This document shows, piece after piece, positions 15,387 through 19,360 of a stretch of DNA of 19,360 nt. The position numbers and the translations under genes were made by a program. The notes beneath the pieces were generated by a model. That model worked only from the letters and a program-made list of their open reading frames with translations. It was not told where the DNA came from and made no database searches. Source of the stretch: JACKFB01 sp041389525 (GTDB taxonomy: Bacteria > Myxococcota_A > UBA9042 > PHBI01 > JACKFB01); the NCBI GenBank assembly GCA_041389525.1, contig JAWKRR010000091.1:1-19360 (forward strand), given 5' to 3'. Position 1 is the stretch's first letter; every line of letters begins with the position of its first letter.

Positions 15387-16225
15387 TCGCGGGCGGGGGG
15401 CCCTGGCAATCCCAGGCGCAGGCGTCGTGGTACGCGCGATTTTGCGAGCGATTTCCGATGTATTCTGAGGTGGCGCGTGCGCTGGTGACCGCGCTCCAGC
15501 TGAGCGCCGCGGCGCGGGTGGCGGACCTCGGCGCGGGCACGGGGGCGTCCACCCAGGCGGTCCTCGCCGCGCTCGGCCCGGACGGCCGCGTCGTGGGCGT
15601 CGACCCCGCAGAGCGCATGGTCACGGCCGCGCGGCAGCGGATCACCGACCCGCGGGCGCGCTTCGTCGTCGGTGACGCGTCCGCGCTGGTGACGATGCCC
15701 GAGGCGCCCCTCGACGCCGCGCTGGCGAGCTCGGTCATCTGGCTCTGCCCCTCGCTGCCCGAAGCCCTGGCCGCCCTGCACGCGGCGCTGCGGCCCGGCG
15801 GGCGCCTCGGCCTCAGCGTGCCCGCCGAGTATCTCGGCGAGTCCCAGCACCTGCTGAGCCCGTCCGCGCTGCGGGTGGCCGCCGCGCTGACCGATCTGCG
15901 CGCCGCCGCGCCCAGCCACGCCGCCCAGCCGCCCGCGCCCACACCCCTCCCGACGGGCCTCGGCCGCCTCGACGCCTTCGAGACGGCCCTCGCGGAGTCG
16001 GGCTTTTCCCACGTCGCCGCCTCGCTCTTTTCGCGGGTGAGCCCCGCCGAAGAGCAGCTCGCCTGGCTCGGCCAGCCGGTGGTGCTCTCGGGCCTGCTGG
16101 GCTCCGACGATCCCGCCACCCTCGAGCGAGCGCGCGGGCGGCTTCGGGCGAAGCTCCAGCCCGAGATCGCGCCCGATTTCGCTGTAGAACAGCGCTGGTT
16201 CCTCGTCACGGCCACGCGCCCGTGA
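15383..16225 (+). CDS. Class I SAM-dependent methyltransferase, coupled to kinase gene
   Basis: 280 residues; the ATG overlaps the kinase stop (ATGA at 15383-15386), which fixes the start and implies translational coupling. The SAM-binding signature is VADLGAGTGASTQAVLAALG at residues ~46-65, with the strand-2 acidic residue in VVGVDPAERM. Then come VVGDASALV (motif II) and LHAALRPGGRLGLSVPAEYL (motif III region). The C-terminal part (~175-270) is variable with an Ala/Pro-rich linker, as in enzymes acting on small molecules or lipids. The substrate is unknown. Its stop overlaps the following GTG (GTGA), so kinase, methyltransferase and HExxH gene form one unit. Confidence 0.88.
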   Translation: MIAGGGPWQSQAQASWYARFCERFPMYSEVARALVTALQLSAAARVADLGAGTGASTQAVLAALGPDGRVVGVDPAERMVTAARQRITDPRARFVVGDASALVTMPEAPLDAALASSVIWLCPSLPEALAALHAALRPGGRLGLSVPAEYLGESQHLLSPSALRVAAALTDLRAAAPSHAAQPPAPTPLPTGLGRLDAFETALAESGFSHVAASLFSRVSPAEEQLAWLGQPVVLSGLLGSDDPATLERARGRLRAKLQPEIAPDFAVEQRWFLVTATRP

Positions 16226-17583
16226 GCGACCCCGCGTTCGAGCTCTCAGCGGCCTCCGCGACGCGCCGGATGCTGACCAGCGTCGAAGCCGCCCGCGCTC
16301 GCCTCGCCCGCGACGGCCGCCTCCACGACGACGCGCCCGCCCTCCGCCCCGAGCTGCCGGCCACCTGGCTGACCACCCTCGACGAGGCCGTCCAGCGCGA
16401 GCGCCGCGACCCCGATCCCTCCGCGACCGCGCGCGCCACCGCCCTCCTCGCGCACTACCTCGACCGCCTGCCCGCCGCCCTGGCCGAGCAGCTCTGCGCC
16501 GCCGCCCCGCCCACGGCCGACCTCTTCCACACGCCCCTCGCCTGGCACCGCCTCCCGCGCCTCGGCCGCGCCCTCCGCGCTCTCGCCCGCATGGCCCGCC
16601 GCGCCGGCGTCCCACCCCAGCTCGCCCTCGGCGCCCGCTCCCCAAGCGCGCTCAGCGCCAGCCGCCCGACCCTCGCCGCCCTGCACGCCGGCCTCTGCTT
16701 CGGCGCGTCGTCCCCCCTGCTCTACGCCACCGAACCCGACCTCCGCACCTACGCCGCCGAGCTCGCCGCGGGCGACCCGCTCTCCGCCGTGGTCGACCGC
16801 CGCCTCGCCGCGCCGCTGGTCCACGAGCTCTCCCACCTCGGCCGCCACCGCGTCGCCGCCAGCCCGCCCCTCATCGACGAGTGCATCAGCGCCTGGCTCG
16901 GCGTGCTCATGCTCCCAGAGCTGCTCTGGCCCGCCCCGGGCGCCGACAACGCCATGATGGGCGCAGCGTGGTTCGCCCAGACCGGCCAGCTCCTCTTCCA
17001 CCTCGTCGGGCGCGACCGCCTCCTCCGCGCCCACGCCGGCCTCGAGCCCTTCGCCGCCCTGTGGCCCGGCGATCTCCACCCGTCCCTCGTCCGCCTGGGT
17101 TGGGAGCGCTGGGACCTCGACCACGCCCCGCACTTCCTCTCCGGCCACGCTGAGCCGGAGCCCCTCGCCAAGCTCATCTGGCTCGCCGCCGCCGGCCGGC
17201 CCATGGCCTCCTTCGACCTCGCCGCCCTCCGCGCGCTGCCCCTGGCCGACCTCGCCACCGGCCCGCCGACCCCCGCCGACCGCGAGATCCTCACCGCCGG
17301 CCTGCGCTCCATGGCCCTGCGCACCCACCTCCGCGACGGCGCGTGGCGGGTACGCGCCGCGCCCCCCGCAGGCCCCGTCACCATCGACACGATCCAGGGC
17401 GTCCTCATCGCCCCGCCCGAGCCCGGCGACCACACCCTCCCGCCGCTGCGCTGGGTGCTCCCGCCCTCGGTCACCCAGCGCCTGCGCCGCGCCGGCGTCG
17501 ACCGCGCCGCCCTGGCCCCCTTCGACCCGACCCACGCGTCCACCATCGCCCGCACCCTCGCCAGAGGCCGGCTCCCCCGCTAG
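16222..17583 (+). CDS. HExxH putative metalloprotein of unknown family
   Basis: 453 residues, GTG start overlapping the previous stop. No signal peptide or membrane helix. The mostly helical N-terminal half leads to LVHELSHLGRHRVAASPPLI, where H201-E202-x-x-H205 is a canonical HExxH zinc/iron motif. E220 in DECISAWLG follows 15 residues after H205. The P-x-x-x-E-x-x-x-x-W layout recalls gluzincin peptidases, though the spacing is shorter than the 19-20 residues of thermolysin or leukotriene A4 hydrolase. An alternative is the HExxH peptide-modification proteins (TIGR04267 type, in ribosomal-peptide clusters), whose HExxH also precedes a conserved helical region. Neither assignment is secure. 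Its codons end almost always in C, unlike the kinase gene upstream. Confidence 0.8.
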   Translation: MSDPAFELSAASATRRMLTSVEAARARLARDGRLHDDAPALRPELPATWLTTLDEAVQRERRDPDPSATARATALLAHYLDRLPAALAEQLCAAAPPTADLFHTPLAWHRLPRLGRALRALARMARRAGVPPQLALGARSPSALSASRPTLAALHAGLCFGASSPLLYATEPDLRTYAAELAAGDPLSAVVDRRLAAPLVHELSHLGRHRVAASPPLIDECISAWLGVLMLPELLWPAPGADNAMMGAAWFAQTGQLLFHLVGRDRLLRAHAGLEPFAALWPGDLHPSLVRLGWERWDLDHAPHFLSGHAEPEPLAKLIWLAAAGRPMASFDLAALRALPLADLATGPPTPADREILTAGLRSMALRTHLRDGAWRVRAAPPAGPVTIDTIQGVLIAPPEPGDHTLPPLRWVLPPSVTQRLRRAGVDRAALAPFDPTHASTIARTLARGRLPR

Positions 17584-17760
17584 CCGCAATTTCTCACCAG
17601 ACCTTCGAACGAGAGCAAGGAGATGTAGGTGATTTCGACGTGCGCGGACCGGAGGCGACCGAGGCGTGCTTCGAGCACGTCGCAGGGCGGCGGAGGGAGC
17701 ACGCGTCGAAAGCGCCTGCATATCCGCCGCTCGCAGCCGGAGGTGGTGAGAAATTGCGGC
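17583..17760. repeat. 178-bp palindromic element with perfect 17-bp inverted ends
   Basis: GCCGCAATTTCTCACCA at 17583-17599 is repeated as its exact reverse complement at 17744-17760, far too long for chance and far less GC-rich than the surroundings. Inside, the arms also pair in part. The segment around 17618-17645 (GGAGATGTAGGTGATTTCGA) matches the other arm apart from T/C changes that leave G-U pairs in RNA and a few mismatches. The centre is CGTGCT-TCG-AGCACG, a 6-bp stem with a 3-nt loop. The element starts on the last base of the preceding gene's stop codon. It could be a MITE-like non-autonomous element, a REP/BIME-type repeat or a structured RNA/terminator. No target-site duplication is evident. 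Confidence 0.8.
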
Positions 17761-17840
17761 GAGCCCCGCCCGCGGCCGCCGAGTCGCCGCCTCCCCCGCC
17801 GCGCTGTATGCTGCCCCTCCGCACTGGAGCACCCGCACCG

Positions 17841-19232
17841 ATGGCCCGCTTTCTGCTCATCATGCCCCGGCTCCCCCAGCGCCTGGGCACCCCCTACCTC
17901 GGCCAGCTCCTGGTCGCCGCCAGCCTGCGCCGCGCCGGCCACGAGGTCCGCGCCATCGACCTCGCCGCCGTCCACGCCCCCAGCGACGACGACGCCCAGG
18001 CCCTCTGCGAAGCCTACGCCCCCGACGTCGTCGGCATGACGCTCTTCACCTACAGCGCCGCCCGCGGCTACGCGCTCGCCCGCCGCCTCGCCGCCCCCGG
18101 CCGCCTCCTCCTCGCCGGCGGCCCCCACGCCACCCTCTGCCCGGACGAGCCCACCCAGCACGGCTTCGACGCCTCCGTCGCCGGCGAGGGCGAGCTCACC
18201 GTGCTCGCCCTCGCCACCGCCCTCGACCGCGGCCTGCCCCTCGACACCATCCCCGGCGTCCGCACCCGCACCGGTCAGGGTCCGCCGTCCGCCCCCATCC
18301 AGGACCTCGACGCCCTGGCCCGCCCCCACGAAGGCTACGCCGCCTACGACATGGGCTGGTACGGCGGCGACGGCCGCTCGGCCATCCCCGGCGGCCTGAT
18401 GACAAGCCGCGGCTGCCCCGCCCGCTGCACCTTCTGCGCGAACTACGTCACCGGCCGCGCCTACCGCTACCGCTCCGCCGCCGACGTCGTCAGCGAGATG
18501 GTCGCGCTGCGCACCCACCACGGCATCCGCAGCTTCCCCTTTTGGGACGACGCCTTCACCGCGCTGCGCCCGCGCCTGCGCGAGCTCTGCGAGGCCATCG
18601 TCGGCGAGCCCGCGCTCCGCGACATCACCTGGACCTGCATCACCCCCGGGAACATGGTGAAGCCTCACGATCTCGAGATGATGCGGGCTGCCGGGTGCGT
18701 CGCAGTAAACTTCGGCATCGAGAGCGGCGACCCCACCACCCTGAAGCTGATGCAGAAGGGGCAGCGGCCCGAGCACGTCGTCGCTGCGGTGCGGTCGGCG
18801 AAGGCGGTCGGGATGACCACCATCGTGAACTTCATGTTCGGCTTTCCAAACGAAGGCCTAGCCGAGCTGGGCACCACCATGGCCCTGATGGAGGACCTGG
18901 CGCCGTCGACCGACTTCTTCAACACCCGCGGCGTCCTGGTGCCCTTCCCGGGGACCGCCATCTACGATCAGTGGGCCGATCACTACGGCTTTCGGCAGTG
19001 GTGGCTCGATCTCGAGCGGGTGCCTCTGGAGCCCGACGGCCTCGACCCCCTCGAGCTTGCGCGCGCCCAGGAGGTAGACCCCACCCTCGCGCTCGACTTC
19101 TTCCGCTACAGCCCCGAGGTCCGCGACCTCATCGCCCGCTGCGTCCGCTTCAAGGCACGCCACAACCATGCGACCCTCTCGCGCATGGGCGCCGCGCCCG
19201 CCGGAGAGTCCCATGACCGCCCCGCCGCCTGA
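17841..19232 (+). CDS. B12-binding-type radical SAM protein
   Basis: 463 residues from the ATG at 17841 (MARFLLIMPRLPQRLGTPYL), with GGAG ~11 nt upstream and TATGCT at 17807-17812 as a possible −10. The N-terminal ~140 residues have the cobalamin-binding-like Rossmann layout (LGQLLVAASLRRAGHEVRAI, VVGMTLFTYSA, LLAGGPHATLCPDE, GEGE). The radical SAM core starts with the [4Fe-4S] motif C192-x3-C196-x2-C199 in SRGCPARCTFCANY, followed by FPFWDDAF, VNFGIESGDPTTLKLMQKG and the fold's later strands (VNFMFGFPNEG). Such enzymes perform radical methylation or rearrangement; the substrate is not visible. Its end overlaps the next gene by 20 bp. Third-position base use changes sharply near 18650, inside the core. 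Confidence 0.92.
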   Translation: MARFLLIMPRLPQRLGTPYLGQLLVAASLRRAGHEVRAIDLAAVHAPSDDDAQALCEAYAPDVVGMTLFTYSAARGYALARRLAAPGRLLLAGGPHATLCPDEPTQHGFDASVAGEGELTVLALATALDRGLPLDTIPGVRTRTGQGPPSAPIQDLDALARPHEGYAAYDMGWYGGDGRSAIPGGLMTSRGCPARCTFCANYVTGRAYRYRSAADVVSEMVALRTHHGIRSFPFWDDAFTALRPRLRELCEAIVGEPALRDITWTCITPGNMVKPHDLEMMRAAGCVAVNFGIESGDPTTLKLMQKGQRPEHVVAAVRSAKAVGMTTIVNFMFGFPNEGLAELGTTMALMEDLAPSTDFFNTRGVLVPFPGTAIYDQWADHYGFRQWWLDLERVPLEPDGLDPLELARAQEVDPTLALDFFRYSPEVRDLIARCVRFKARHNHATLSRMGAAPAGESHDRPAA

Positions 19233-19360
19233 CCTCGCCGCGCCCGTCGCGCTGCCCACCCACACGCTGCAAGCCTTCGCCGACGCGCTGACCGCCTCGC
19301 GCATCCAGGCCGCGGCGCTCGCCATCGACGCCAGTCGCGACCCCGCCGCCGAGGCCGCGC
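19213..19360 (+). CDS. Unidentified protein, N-terminal fragment
   Basis: The first 49 residues of a gene cut by the window end. The ATG at 19213 has GGAGAG ~6 nt upstream and overlaps the radical SAM gene by 20 bp, so the two are probably co-translated. The visible part is MTAPPPDLAAPVALPTHTLQ followed by an Ala-rich helix (FADALTASRIQAAALAID). No domain is recognisable. Given its position it may be a partner of the radical SAM enzyme, but that is inference. Confidence 0.65.
   Translation, partial: MTAPPPDLAAPVALPTHTLQAFADALTASRIQAAALAIDASRDPAAEAA

Noticed and set aside
16246..17838. Long minus-strand open frame opposite the HExxH gene (530 codons)
   Set aside because: The translation is Gly/Ala/Glu-Arg low-complexity with no motif; it is a by-product of C-ending codons on the plus strand. 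The same holds for the long minus-strand frames at 8477-10189, 2957-4546 and 17580-18776.
17343..17840. Upstream extension of the radical SAM gene through the palindrome into the HExxH gene
   Set aside because: It would overlap the HExxH coding sequence out of frame, and the extension is Pro/Arg-rich. The B12-type fold starts at MARFLLIMP (17841).

Overview
The window is very GC-rich, and its genes have strongly G/C-biased third codon positions. Its content is secreted cysteine-paired Sel1-repeat proteins, a secreted MORN-repeat protein, a soluble PAS-GAF hybrid histidine kinase and a fused beta-oxidation enzyme. This suggests a large-genome Myxococcota (myxobacterium-like) chromosome. That placement is an inference from composition and gene families; there is no rRNA or marker gene to settle it. 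I see no tRNA, rRNA, CRISPR array, complete insertion sequence or prophage.

Layout. (1) 1-1419: the 5' part of a short-chain dehydrogenase on the minus strand diverges from a class I methyltransferase, which overlaps by ATGA a 92-residue protein resembling the C-terminal part of contractile tail-sheath proteins. (2) 1467-5029: a plausible sigma-70-type promoter, a 5'-leader hairpin and two tandem exported proteins built of Sel1-like repeats with CX7C cysteine pairs, coupled by a TGATG stop/start overlap. (3) 5030-5621: about 590 bp with no convincing gene, with hairpins. (4) 5622-9045: a thiolase and a FadJ-type hydratase/3-hydroxyacyl-CoA dehydrogenase, together the last three steps of fatty-acid beta-oxidation, with a perfect 8-bp-stem hairpin between them. 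(5) 9046-11433: three 27-bp tandem repeats, an esterase-D-like alpha/beta hydrolase and an exported MORN-repeat protein. (6) 11487-13033, minus strand: a CBS-pair protein downstream of a multi-pass membrane protein of unknown function. (7) 13233-17583: a tightly overlapping set of hybrid histidine kinase, methyltransferase and HExxH metalloprotein. (8) 17583-17760: a 178-bp palindromic element with perfect 17-bp inverted ends, beginning on the last base of the preceding stop codon. (9) 17841-19360: a B12-binding-type radical SAM enzyme overlapping the start of another gene cut by the window edge.

How the genes work together. The thiolase/FadJ pair is the only clear pathway. The 13233-19360 block is the most unusual. 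A soluble sensor kinase with its own receiver is translationally coupled to a methyltransferase and a HExxH protein, and a radical SAM enzyme with an overlapping small gene follows. This could be a signal-controlled modification module, but no substrate is visible and the 178-bp palindrome may separate two transcription units. The Sel1 and MORN proteins are probably envelope or periplasmic interaction proteins of unknown partner.
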